Shown here: in pieces, positions 35,201 to 48,660 of the stretch
How the letters are laid out: the number at the start of each line of letters is the position of its first letter
Position numbering within the stretch: the first letter of the stretch is position 1
Origin: Diphasiastrum complanatum
Taxonomy: Eukaryota > Streptophyta > Lycopodiopsida > Lycopodiales > Lycopodiaceae
DNA length: 64,000 nucleotides
Direction of reading: 5' to 3'
Assembly (NCBI GenBank): GCA_029204225.1
Contig: CM055100.1
Coordinates: 60,076,975-60,140,974 of the forward strand
Notes under the pieces: generated by a model
Databases searched by the model: none
The model's input: the letters and a program-made list of their open reading frames with translations, nothing else
Told to the model about the DNA's origin: nothing
Made by a program: the position numbers and the translations under genes

Positions 35201-38200
35201 TTGCTGTTACTGCTGTTGAAAAAGGATGTAATATGACTTGTTGCTAGAGGTGTAACTGGAATGTGCTAGTGTCGTCTGAGAGGTCATCTATAAGAGGTGT
35301 GTCTCCTCAAGCTAGGACATGTAGCTTTGACTGCAACCCTAAACCCTAAACCCTGGCTATGAAGATGCTGAGAGGAGGTAAGAGCTGCATGTGTGTATAT
35401 GTGCTCAGAAACTAGAAACATCTTGACTTGTTGAATATATGTGATAAGCCGAAAGATGACATCAAGTTGTAGAAGTGAAATTGCAAACTCTACCAGAATA
35501 TTTGATGTGGGATAGAGGCCTTGAGCCCGTACCATACATGAGAACATAGTGATTTGCAAATATGAGGTATTGGCCCAATAAGATGAGGTGAGACCTACCA
35601 CTATGCCTTTGCTACATATAAGTCTATACTATGTAGAGGTAACAATTGTGTCGACTCGGGGCATCTTGAATGAACTTCCGAAAGCAAAACTTGTCCAATT
35701 GGACAAGGGAAGCATGTCCTTTTCCAAGCCTAGTAGTAGTTGCCTATCTCATACCAAGTGTAGGGCCAATAAAAAGCACGCCTAAGTGTAAGATGACAAC
35801 CATCAATGGCTATTCGTCAAATATAAGCTCCTATTATTGCATGAAGGCCATGGATGTATTGAAGACCATAACCTTGGTCTTCGCAATGTTGATCTCCAAA
35901 TCCCATCTGGTATAGAAAGCATGAAGATCGTCCAAGTCTTTGAGACAGAGAGAGAAAGAAAGAAAGAAAGAAAGCTTTATTAATGTCTTTTCCATGCCAA
36001 AAGGCATATAAGACCAAAAGGAGTACATGTCAAGTATGCGAAACCATGGGAGCGTATATAAACGTCTCCAGAAACAAATTATGTATAAAAGACAATGAGT
36101 AAAATAACTGTAAACTACAAACTGCGAACTGTCCATGAGTGGGAGCAAGATAGCTGCCAGGAGTAGAGTAATATCATATAGTGCTGCTGTTGAAAAAGGA
36201 TGTGATACAAGTTGTAGCAGGAGGTAATGTGGGCCACCGCTGACGTCGTCTAGGGGGGTGAAAACTGTGTGCTCTCGTAACAGGGTGGGAAGTGCGAGCT
36301 GCTGCGCGACTATGAGTGATACACTGAGTGATACACTCTTTGACATCGGTGAGGTGGTATGTCGTCGTCATCGTCATCAGACCGTGTCCGTCTCCTGGTG
36401 AAGAAAGACGTAATCTGAGCCTGAGAGCTAGGATGTGGCTGGTGAGCTGACTGGTACATATCCTGGCGCAACAAGACCATCTCTTGTAGCATAAGTGCGA
36501 CACAGCGAGAGTCCTCATATCCAATCAATGCTCTGAGTGTAGTAGGCATGTCACGGAATAGACAGTGATATCTCCCTCTAATCTCATAATATATGGGGCA
36601 TCTGAAGATGAAATGCTCCTTGGACTCTATCTCATGTAGGGGGCACAACAAGCATAGTCTCTCCTCTTGTGGTGTACCTTGGAATCTGCCTGTCTCAATA
36701 GCCAACTGATGTGAGGAGACTTGGAACTGTCCCAAAGTGAAACGGAGACCATGTGATAGTCTAGAGGAGAAGTGTGATGCCTGAGAGAACCATGATAGCC
36801 GGTATCCTTGAGTCTGAAGGTGATAAGAGGACATGAGTGCAAGCCGCGTATATCTCTGCTCTGTATCAGGAAGTGCCTGGGCTCTTTGGATGTACGTGAT
36901 AAGCTGGAAGGCTGTCTCAATTTGAATAGGGGGGGTGGCAAACTCCGCAAGGATGATCTCATGTGGGACCGAGGGCTTCGCTCGGATCATGCGAGCTAAC
37001 ATGGTGGTCTGTAAGCGTGAAATGTTGGACCAGTGTGAAGAGGATAGTCCTCTACACCATATCTCTGCCGCATACAGGGCTGATGGGTGACGATGGTGTC
37101 AAGCAATCTGCACTTACTCGGGGCATCCCGAATAGACTTACGAAAGCAGAATCTCTCTAGCTGGACTAGGGAAGAGTGTCCCTTCCCAAGTCTAGAAGTA
37201 GCCGCCTGTCTCATACTGAAGGTAGGAGCAGAGAAGAGCACACCCCAGGTAAGTGTATGAAGGGACCATCTCTAGGGACTGTCCATCAAAGGTAACTCCT
37301 AGCGCTGCATAAAAGCTCGAGAGGTATTGAAGACCATAACTTTGGTCTTCGAGAGGTTCACCCCTAAACCCCACTGAGTACAAAAGGTGTGTAAGCAGTC
37401 CAACTGTCTCTGTAATCCCTCTTTGGTACGGGAGACTAGTACCACATCATCCGCATAGAGAAGGATGGCAATCAGAATGTCTCCCAGCCGACAACCGTCC
37501 CCACCACACTGAGACATGACTTGCTCTAGTTCGTCAATATATAATCCAAAGAGAACTGGTGAGAGAGAGCATCCCTGCTTAACCCCAATAGTACTCCAGA
37601 TCTGCTCAGAAATGCCACTGCCATGACGAAAACAGCCCAAAACCCTCTCATAGAGAACCATGACGACTAGAATAATATCTGTAGAGAAACCCAGGTCTCG
37701 GAGTCTCTGGATGAGTAAGGAGCGTGGGACAGAATCGAAGGCTTTCTTGAAGTCCACAAAACAACAATAAACCTTTTCTCTCCTATGTCTAGCTTTCTCA
37801 ATGAGGGCTCGAAGTGTGAATATGTGGTAGTGGAATAATGAGCTTGGAACCCTGCCTGAGCCAAAGCATGTAATCTCCTGGACTCTGCCTTTGAACTAAC
37901 TGCAGACTGAAGGATGGTACCATATAGTTTCGCTAGAACGTGTCCAATCATGATAGTGCGGTAATTACCAGGTACCATGGGGTCACCATTTTTATGGATA
38001 GGATGTATGATGTTGGTGCACCAAGAGGATGGTAAGCCCTCAACAACAGCACGGTTAAGGAGAGTGGATAATGTAGGGGCGAGGGTATCGGAGCGTGAAT
38101 CAGCAGCTCAGAATCAAAGTCTTCAATATCTTATGTGCGATGGGTTTTTGATTGCTGCCCGGACCAAGTCAGGGGTGAAAAAGGTGAAGTCTGTAGGTCG

Positions 38201-41200
38201 AGGAGAGATGGAGATGGGTGTATTAGTGGGTATAGTGTAAAGCTGGGTAGCATAGTCGGTCCAAATATGTAAATCGTCCAGAAGAGGGGGTGGGGCACGG
38301 GGGATAAACTCACGCCAAAGATACTAGAGGAGGAGCTAAAAAGGAGGTCCACCAGACAGTTTCCTTCATAGTCATTATAGGCACGTTTTTTGCGAGGAGT
38401 GTGCGGTTGTACAGTTGCCGTGAAGAGCGGAGAAGATGGCGGGCGTGGAAACGAGCATGTGTGACAGAGTGGTTAAGGGATCGGCATTCCACGTCATACC
38501 ACGGTGGATGGAAAGGCCGGGACGATCGGGGATGGACTGGTTTGTGTTTATGAATTTTAGAGGGGAAAGCCAAAGTGGCAGTAGTGTGGAGACAAGTGGT
38601 GAGGAAGGTGGCTTGTGACTCCAACGGTTTGTTGTGTGGAAAAGAGTGAAGTAAGGAGGCGAGATATTCCTAGTAGAGTGGTATAGAGAGGGGGTGGAAG
38701 GTGTATTTGGGTGCACGGGGAAGTATGGACTGGTGTTGGGGTTGTGGTGGTGGAAGGTGGCCAATAGCGAAGGATAGGAACGAATGATCAGAGAGGGTGG
38801 TGGCTCATATCATATGTGATCGCATAAAAATATGCAAGCGTGAGATATTGGGCCAATCAGGTGGGGTGAGACTTGAACACCTTGCCGCTACTGCGTATAA
38901 TGTTGTAGGGGTGACAATGGTATCAGTCCTGAATAAAGCTCAAAAAACAAAACCTCTCTAATTGGACAAGGGAAGCGTGTCCCTTTCTGAGTTTAGCGGT
39001 ACCTGCCTATCTCATACCAAATACAGGACCGGTAAAGAGGCCCCTAGATAAGTGTAGGATGATACAATCCCCAGTGGCTGTTCGTCAAAGATAAGCTCTT
39101 AAGAGTCTTTGCATAAAGGCCTTGGATGTATTGAAGACCATAACCTTGGTATTTGTAATGTTAACCCTCAACTCCATTTTGTGCAAAAAGCATGAAGACT
39201 ATCTCACTGTCTCTGTAGACCCTCTCTAGCCGTGGAGACTAGAATCACATCATCTGCATAAGATCATGTAAAGGCATCATAATTGAAAAGGTAATCATCA
39301 TGTCGAAGTGTCTGCCACCAAGAGGTAGCGCGGCCTCTAAATTTGGATGTATGTGGATAGGTCCCAAAATAAGAAGCTAGTGTGTAACCAATTTGCCAAG
39401 TCAATGTCCCCAGAATACCCATAATATAGTGGAATGGGAATAAATGCCAATTGTTGTTGTAAGAGTTGAGACAATTCTAACCGTAATGGAGACCATGTTG
39501 AGAGAAATACCGAGTTTTGCAGGGACCATGACACATAATTTCTCAAGGAGGGAGGATTATCCATAGGAGCTCATGAAAATACTTTGATTGGAACATTTGT
39601 TTACTTCATCACTTTTAGATTGAACTTGATAATGTATGGTGAGTAACCCTTGATTTAAACATTGGTTTTTGTTCCTTCTTTAGGGTTCTTTTGGTGAAAT
39701 CAGAAAAGTCACATGGCGTGGGACTCCAGTGGCAGTAAAGACAATACTTCCTTCCTTGGTCAAGGATAGACTTGTAGTGTGAGTCTCGTATTCTTTACGC
39801 AAAAGCAATTTTTTAAAATAAAGCTTTTATAGTGCATGTGAAACTTTGGTTTGATTTTTTCCGAATTTTAAATATAAGATGGCTGATTTGTATTGTGATA
39901 TGTTGGAGACATGCTAGATTAGATGATAGATCATGCTATACTATCGACAAATAATAGTGTGGATACCATACAGTCACTTTGCATATTCTTTATGCGAAAA
40001 GAGCATATTGTGGAGGCTTTCTTTCAATAGATTAGTATGTTGATTATCAAAAAAATTTGTAGTACACCTAATTTGGAGAAATTTGTAATATAAAAAGGCC
40101 ATAAAATTTTCTGATTGTTCCATGATTTCTTCCAACTATACATGTGCACTTTTTGAATTTTAGATTCGTTAGAATTCAGTTTTTTAAGTGATTTTTTTGT
40201 AAGTTTTCTACGCGTAATTTTTTACAAGCTCATTTAGCAACAAGAACAAGAATGTGATAGAACTTTGATTGATTATATCGAATTCTAGGTTGTCTTCTTT
40301 GTCTTGTTATCATAGATTGTGATGGATTCTTATGACAGATTAGGGAGGTTATTTCAAGTCCTTAAAAGCAAGAGAACGAAACTCATAAAAAAATTTCAGT
40401 ACATGCTAGAGACTAGGATGCAAAACGCTAGTTCTGTTGATAATTCACAACATAATTTGGGAGTTTCTATACTAACGAGTTGATGCAACGCCTTAAGTTG
40501 GGCTAGAAACTTTCTACTGAAATGCTGATTGTTTATAGAGATTTCAGCTTGTAGTATTGCTTTTGCCCATCAAATTAGAATTTAAGGGCCAGCACATGCT
40601 TGTTGTATATCAAGCTCATTCAACCTTGTTGTAGAAATGGTGGTAATCATGATTACCGAATCATAAGCTAAACAAATCAATATCTCTAAGCACGATTTAT
40701 AGCTAATATGAATCTTCTAGACACTTAGCCTAAGCTTATCCACAAATAGGGTTACATGAGGGAAAAAAGTGCGTCCTCTCAGAGGGTCTGCACCCTCTCA
40801 ATAGGACCCCCACTCCAATATAATCGTTGGGCCCTTTGGATTGGAAATTGGAGAAATAATTAAAGGGGCTTCTTATCCTAGTCCATGAGTTTCGATGAAA
40901 GTCACAATGTTTTACGATTAGAAAATCCAAGCCTTTTCATGTTCCAAGCAACACTTTTTTACTTAGTTTACTTGTATATGGTGATTATTGGTAAATTGAT
41001 TTCAAAGCTTATTTTTTGGCATTGCCTTGCAAAAGGCAATACTGTGTTCAAGTTGGTCAATGGAGTTTTTGCAAAAGTCAACATTGAAGTCAATGCCTTA
41101 AACTGAAAGGGTATGTGCATACAAAAAGCTTTGCCACACGGCTAAGGACTCTATTGTAAAAACTCACTCCTTAGATGCACCTTTATACGCAAGTTGTAAA

Positions 41201-43974
41201 TAGCAAAGTTCCAAGAGAATTAGGATTTGAAAATAGCTAATTATGTTAGATCCAATCTAAGACATTTCTTATTCAAGAAATTTGTGGCAAGGCCTCTGTG
41301 GTATACCACAACGTTCTTGTTAAGATTATTTGATTTGAAAGGGCCTGCATTAGTTGCCGACCTTCAACTTTGAAGGAAATAAATCTTGACCTAGTGAATG
41401 AGCAGATCTCTTTCTGGAAATTGGTCTTTGCAGAATTTTGCCTTCGAAGGCTCATTGTTGCAGGATCGATTTGTTTCTCCTGGATAGACAGGATTTCTCA
41501 CTTGTGTCACATAAATCTTTGATGTTTGTCTTGCCATTGCCTTTCTGGAGTGACTATCTAATCTATTGAAGTACTAGCGCACCTGGGCAATTCTTTAATT
41601 TCGTTGTTTATGAAGTATAAGTATCACCATGTTGCTATTTAATCAGTTTGTACGTGTTGGAGTCCCTTTCTATCCCTTTGGAGCCCATAGCCACGTTGCT
41701 TTGGATGGGCCACCTAATATTCAAATGCCCCAACCCACCACTACGTATAAGTTTATTCCATCACTCCTTTTATCTGTAGCTAGACAATGAAAGGGGAGGG
41801 TACACAAACTTGTTTACTGAAAGTTGTGCCTGAAGTTCATAGTAAAAGGAAGTATGCTTCTTGGTTTCCAAGGGGAGGCTCGAACTTGGGACCAAAGGAA
41901 CTTTGGATACCAAGCTACCGACTGAGCCAACCCCGTTGGGTAAAAAAAACAGTAAGAAAAAAAAGGGTGAGTATGAAGCAAGGAGACCATAAAATTTCCT
42001 ATCTAAGATTTGCACAATGCGCTCTTTCCTCCCGAGAGCAAACTACATTTCAAGAAGGGATGGAAAAAGGAAGGTTCATATGGATTAGAATGTCTGTTAG
42101 TACATTCGCTCGCGACAATAGATTGGGTAATATAAGTTCAATTTAAATCTTAACCTTAACCTCAATCTCAACCTTGTCTGCTTGATGTTCCCATATTGAC
42201 ATGGCTGCGGCTAGTTTGCTATCAGCAGACATGATTGGCAAAAATCATTTATTATTGAATCTTGAAGGTTTGGCTTTAGAAGGTGTGAATGGTAAAGATA
42301 ATGTAATAATAATCTTACTGTTTAGTAAAGGGATTCCCTCCTTGTGAATCACAACATAGTGTCCATGGTGCTGGAATTGGCTGCAGAAGTTCCAGCAATA
42401 CTCAGTACTATTATATCAGAGTGAAAAGTTCAAGACAATTGAGAAGGCTTACAGACCTCGTGTCAAAAGGATTAAGATTTCTGACTGCACGATCTGTAAT
42501 AACTGCTACCTCGATTTTTTGCTTCTTGACGAACATTTCTGCTCTGTCTTTCTCACTTCATAAGCATGGAAGAGAAATTTATGACACATTTAACAACTGC
42601 TGGCTTTGATGTTTTACTCTTTAACTATCATGGTTGCTCTCTTTTATGTTCAAGTCAAACGAAGTCCATGTCCTTTATGCATTAAACGGTGGCTACTAAT
42701 TGTTTGGTGCTGCATACATTGCATCATTACAAGTCAAAGATATGAATTACTCATATTAGTGTCGTTTGGGCTGTCCAGTCAGGATTTCATACATGAAGTT
42801 GACTTGCTTGTCAAATTGCGACATCCCAACATCGTACAGTTCTTAGGAGCCGTTACAAAGAGGCCTCCCCTGATGTTGGTTACGGAGTTTCTCTCTGGGG
42901 TTGGTACTTGATCTGGCGCCAGTAATGCCATAGCTTTGCACTTGATTCAACCAATTTTTAATACTCAACTGATAACCAAAACCTACTATGTGTAATGAAA
43001 ATTTTGTTATATATTGTGACTCTAGCAATTCTCTTATTCACTTTTGGTTTAAGCATGCTGTTATCATGCTCACTTACAGCAATGTCTTGAAAACAATCTT
43101 GAACTCTTCTACTGCAGGGTGATTTGAATCAGTTTCTCCAGTCGAAAGGTGCATTGCAGCTATCCCAAGCTATTAGCTCTGCACTTGATATTGCGCGGTC
43201 TGTGCTACTCACTGGATGGGTCCTATATAAGGCTTTCAATAGAGATAAAGTTAGTGGATGCTGTTTCATTTATGTTTGTTCTATTTGTGGTTATTCACAT
43301 TTCCACAAATAGGTTATCAGCACGATTTCAATATGTTGATATGATTGAAATGGAATGTATTTTGTTTTACAACACCCCCAAGAGAATGACATTCCCCTGA
43401 GTCAAGTGCACTATGTTTAGATCTGAGGAAGCGGGACCCGGACGCGAACGCGCGTCCGCGTCCGCGTCCGGCTTTTTTTTTTTTAAATTTTAAAAAAAAA
43501 ATTTAGACTAAAAAAAATTTAAAAAAAAATATGAAGCCACGGGTGCGTCCGGCGGTACGGACACTTCCTTTTTTATTTTTTTTAAAATTTTTTTTAGGGT
43601 TTTTTAGTTAAAAAAAAAAAATTGGACACGTCCGACCCCGCATCCGGGGGTCGGACGCGTCCGGGTCCGGACGCGGACGCGGGCATTCCGGCCCGGACCC
43701 TCATGCAAGGTTGCAGGGCACGTTCCGGAACACGTTCCGGAAATTCCCAATAGGGTTTTCTGGAACGTTTTTTTTTTGTTTTTGAAATTTTTTTAATACC
43801 AATATGGGTATCAAATGGAAGGTTTTTTCAAGGGCAGTTCATTTATCAAGTTTGCGATCAATTTCAGGACCAGTGTCGTCCGTGAACTTATTTTTCACTA
43901 TTATATATTTTCTACAGTTAGCAGTATTGTGTGAAATGAAATCATGTGCATAGCAAAGCATTGAAAGCATATTG

Positions 43975-44032
<58 letters not shown>

Positions 44033-47000
44033 AGACCATGCTGGAAAAAAACCATACCGAATTACCTATTGAAATAGACCATGCTGGAAAAGAATCATAT
44101 CGAAACACAAACCGATAGGACACAATGTAAAAACGTGAAAATATATAATGTCGGGCTCAAGGCCAAAAACAAAAATAGTGACGTTCGATAAATAATGTCT
44201 CATAACACTGACAACTAACAATCGTCCTCTAACTCAAAGTCTAAGTCATCAGTGTCCGTGGAACTGCCAAACAAGGAATCTGTAGATGACGCTGAGGGTA
44301 TCATGTGTCGTGGTGAGCCTCTGCCTTTGCCTCTGCGTCCGCCTCTGCCTCTTCCCTGTCCCCTACCTCTCCCTCCCTCTCCCTCTCTCTCTCCCTCCTG
44401 CCCCCTCCTGGCTGGCTCCAACTGCTCCTCCTCTGCTACTCCCTCCAGGTTGCCCTCTCAACTGTGATCTCGTACTCTCGGAAGGCCCTATAAACTCAGA
44501 GCCGACCTGGTCCTCAACTGCCTGTGAAACTCCAGTCCTCTCTACAAACAAGGCCCCCAGACCCCCCCCCCCCCCCCGCCTTGGAACGTCTAGGTCGCCC
44601 TCTATGTCTAGGTGCAGGAACGGCTGGCTCCTCCTGTGTCTCGGCATCGGGGTCTACGAATAAGTGCTGCATGTCTCCCCCCCCCTCATGCTCACCCTCA
44701 TCTATCGACTTCCTCCTCGTACCCATGCCCAAATCCCTCTCCATGCCCCAAAATCTCATCATCTCCATCCTCTCCCATCTCCTGACATCGAGCTGCTCTC
44801 CCGTGGCGTCGTGTAGACCGTGCCTCTGCATCTGCCTGCCTATGTAGCTCCTGATAGATATCATCCTCGACCTCCTCCTCCGTAGGTGGCACCCGAGGAT
44901 CAGCAGCTGTCGTATGTACCTTGCAGGAGTTAGGGTTCACCTACAAAAACAAACAGGCATGGTTAGCAAACCTATGCATTTGTCAATAAATTCATTTGAA
45001 ACGCAAGTACATCAAGCAATACTAGTAAAGTCACTAACTCACCTCGATCAAGCGGTCACCTTGCACGCGTGTGCGTCTCAACATTCGTCCGTTGGTGTTC
45101 ACAAACACCAACCGCCTGCACTGCTCAATGGAGAGTCTATTTCTCTTCTTCGTGTGATGGCTGGCCCATACACTCCAGCTCCGCTCACAGGCGGAAGCCG
45201 AACAGTCCTGTGAAAGGACCCTCTCTGCCAGTCGCTGAAGGTCAGGCGTACTGCGGCCATGAAAGCTCCACCATGTGACAGGCGCCAACTGGTCCTCTCT
45301 GAGCTTACACTGCTCTCGATCAAAAGGATACAGGCCCCGCTCGAACTTGACCATGTCTCGCTCTATGTTCCCTAGAGTCGTGCCTGTTGGCAAAGGAAAT
45401 AGAACACGTGTCAGGACACAAACCAAAGCATATGCTAATACAAACAACTACACTAGCTAGAATATTTACAATACCTGCGCCGGGCCATACACGCTCGGTG
45501 TACTCCACCCATCCTCGGTGGAGCTCCGTGTCGCCAGGACGTCTGGTAGAGCGCCACAATGGGTGTAGCATGTGGGCCACCGCATGGATGGGTCTGTGGA
45601 AGTAGTCCCACCTCGCCTCCCAACGTGTGAGGAGCTCGTCCTTCCTGCGCAGGTGACATTTCAAATGGTTAGGCATCTTCGAAAACACGAGCAGAGTGAA
45701 ACTGAAATAAGAAAGTGATAGGAGACGTACCTATCGTCCTCCAAGCCACATCTGTGAAGCGCCTCACCGATGCGGTCCATGAACTCGTATATGAGACCGA
45801 GAGTGCACCCCTCTTGGTCTACTAGGCGCAACACATAGAAGACAGGTCGAAGAATCTCTACAATCTCACTCGCACATGTCCAGAAGTCCTCTGCAAAGAC
45901 TATGGCTTGGAAGAACACTGCCTCTGTCGTGCAGTTCCTGAAATCATCAAATGCCTCACTGGATACCATCCTCCGCAAATGATCTCGCAAGGCGCACAAT
46001 CGCTCGAGAACCAGGAAAAAGAAGGCAAAGCGAGTGGGTGCTGGCTTCTTCAGGTCCAGCCGAGAGAATGTACGGAACAATGCCAGCACGCGCCTCTTTC
46101 TGGTGACGAACTTCACTATGCGCATGGCCTGAGAGGTGAGCTGCAAGACAAGCATTAAACAAAAAACTGTTAGAAGCTAAAAGAGGTTAGGGGCCTGGAA
46201 TAATTGACAGGTGCAAAATGCTTTACAAAGTGACGAAAATTGTACCTCATGAATCCATGGAAGTGCAACCATGTCCTGAATGAGAAGGTCGATGCAATGT
46301 GCAGCGCACGGGGTCCACACAATACTCGGGTGCTCCCTCATCACCATGTCTCCCATCGATCTGCAGTTCGAGCTGTTGTCTGTAACGACTTGAACCACAT
46401 GCTTTGCCCCAATCTCCTGCACTACAGAGATCACTGCCTCATAGATGAACTCGGCCGTGATGGCTCCACCAGCTCGAGTAGCATCCACGCCTCGTAGGAA
46501 GACTGTGCCAAGCGGGCAAGACACTAGGATATTGACAACAGATCGCCGATGAGTGTCAGTCCATCCATTGCTCAATATCGAGCATCCATAGCTGCAAAAA
46601 TTGAACATTTCTTAGACATGTGCACTTGCAAACACTGTGGTAATTTCTAGATTGAAACAAATGAAGTGGTAAAGAGTAGCAAAAAATTCTTACGTCTGCC
46701 ACGCTGTGCAAATGGAGCTCAGCTCCCATGTGATGGTCTCCTCCTCCTGTCGTAGCATGGTCGTGCGCAATGCCTCTCTCCTCGGAGGCCTCCATGACGA
46801 ATTAGCTGATGCTATCTGAAGGCAAGTGTCTCTAAAGATCCAAGTGTTTGCAACAGCAAAAGGAATGCCACACTCATAGAACAGCTGGCCAATCCGTCGG
46901 GTACACAGGGCATGATGATGTCTCTGCCACGCACCTCGGTCCAATGTCTGCTGCCTAGCCCTAACTGCTCTCTGCTGCACAGAGGACTCTCCTGGTCTAG

Positions 47001-48616
47001 AACGCCCACCAAAAACAATAGATGGGCGTGCTGAAGGTGTGTCTGACTGTGGAGCATCGCCTGGTGCATCGCTGCGGCCCTCTGTGGCATGATCTGACTC
47101 TGTAAATAGTGCGTCAACAACTGATGACGACGCTGGACGAGATGGACCTGCGGCCGAAGGAACAACCGGACGAGAGGGTGCATGTGTGCTGGATGCTCTA
47201 CGAACATCCCCCCCCCCCCCACGTGACTAGGCCCTGCCTCTGCATGTGTGCTGGATGCTCTGGGAACATCTCCCCCCATGTGACTAGGCCCTGCCTCTGC
47301 ATCTGCTCTGGACCCTGCACCTCTACCATGTCCCGAACCTGCTCTAGTCCTTGCTCCTGCCACTGACCCACGAACAACACTGTGAGATGGTCTTAAAGGC
47401 TCAAGAGATGAACCGTCACGCTCGTATGTGTCCATCAATCTCTCCACCTCTGCATCTGATATGCGAGGGCAAATGGATATGCCCATCCCTCGCCCATCTG
47501 ACCTGGTGAGTCGTAGCAAATGGGCCCTAACCCTGGTAAGAGAACCAGTAAAGATGCCGCCACAATGCAGGCATCTCCATCTGCGGGCACCAGATCCCTG
47601 GTGCGTAGCCACATCCCCCTCTGTCAACTGTACCTCTGACCAAATGCCTCTACCAAGGACCGGCATCGTGTGAATCTGTCAATGTATCAGATCGTGTGAC
47701 TCAGCCAATGTATCAGACCTGCAAAAGAGGAAGCAAACAATCACATGTCAGTATTCTGTTGGTAGCAACAACAATCGGATTGTTCGCATTCAACCCTAAA
47801 TCCTAAAATGCATGTGATTTGGGCCCTAAACCGAAAACATTCTCTAGAAGCGATAAAAACCGAAACTAACAGCACAGGCATGTTTGAGGGCATGACGAAA
47901 CACAGTTTGGCCTAAAATTGCACCTCAATCAGATGATTATAAGCTACTTTGCAAAAAGAGTCAAAAACACATGGAAAAGGGGCATGAGATTCATATCTTT
48001 TTATACAAGCAAAAATGGGAAAAACTAACAGCATAAGCATCTCTGTGGGGTTCAATACAGATGATTTGAAACCAAAAACCAGTTCATTACGTTGCCTACA
48101 GCTCATTCTATGAGCTACCAAGGTTTGAAGTCAAAACTTACCTAAAATTGTTTTGGAGACAAACGCCGCCACCTCGTCGCTTCCACCGTCTTGATCACGC
48201 ACAGATTGATGCCCCACGCTGCCCACAATCCACGATCACCTCCTCATCCTTGCTCTCTCTCACTCTCCAACTCTCAGAATGCAAAAATTTTTATGTGGGC
48301 TGCGGGCTGCCTGCTCGCGGCCCACATAAAAAAATTTCAAATTTTTTTCGCGTTTTGGGACCATGTTTTTGGTACCGGAACGTGCGATCCGGATCAAAAT
48401 CCTTTCGGATCGCGATCCGCTGCAACGCCCTCATGTCTGGAACTTTAGATTGCTCATTAATAAGAGGAATCGTATTGTGGTAGTTTTATTTGCATGCGCA
48501 TGTCAAAGGACAAATAGATACCTAACTTTTTATATGTTACATATGCAAGGAACATGTTTTGTTCCATAGGATTGGGATGAAACTTAGGGGCAAAATTTTT
48601 CTGGAACGGGTATCAG

Positions 48617-48660
<44 letters not shown>

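Larger units (their letters stand above)
43706..48427 (-). mobile_element. hAT transposon, copy 2, in VIK intron 6
   Basis: A perfect 8-bp target duplication CCCTCATG (43698-43705 and 48428-48435) brackets a left tip CAAGGTTGCAG and a right tip reading CGTTGCAGCG inverted, apparently lacking about three terminal bases. Subterminal palindromes are GTTCCGGAAC-type on the left and CGGATCGCGATCCG-type on the right, unlike copy 1. The transposase is on the minus strand, opposite to VIK. This is the most complete of the three hAT copies. Confidence 0.9.

Noticed and set aside
41850-41945. Functional tRNA gene
   Set aside because: A and B boxes are present, but the acceptor and T stems do not pair.
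41787-42146. 119-residue open frame in VIK intron 4
   Set aside because: It overlaps the SINE-like element in antisense and shows no domain.
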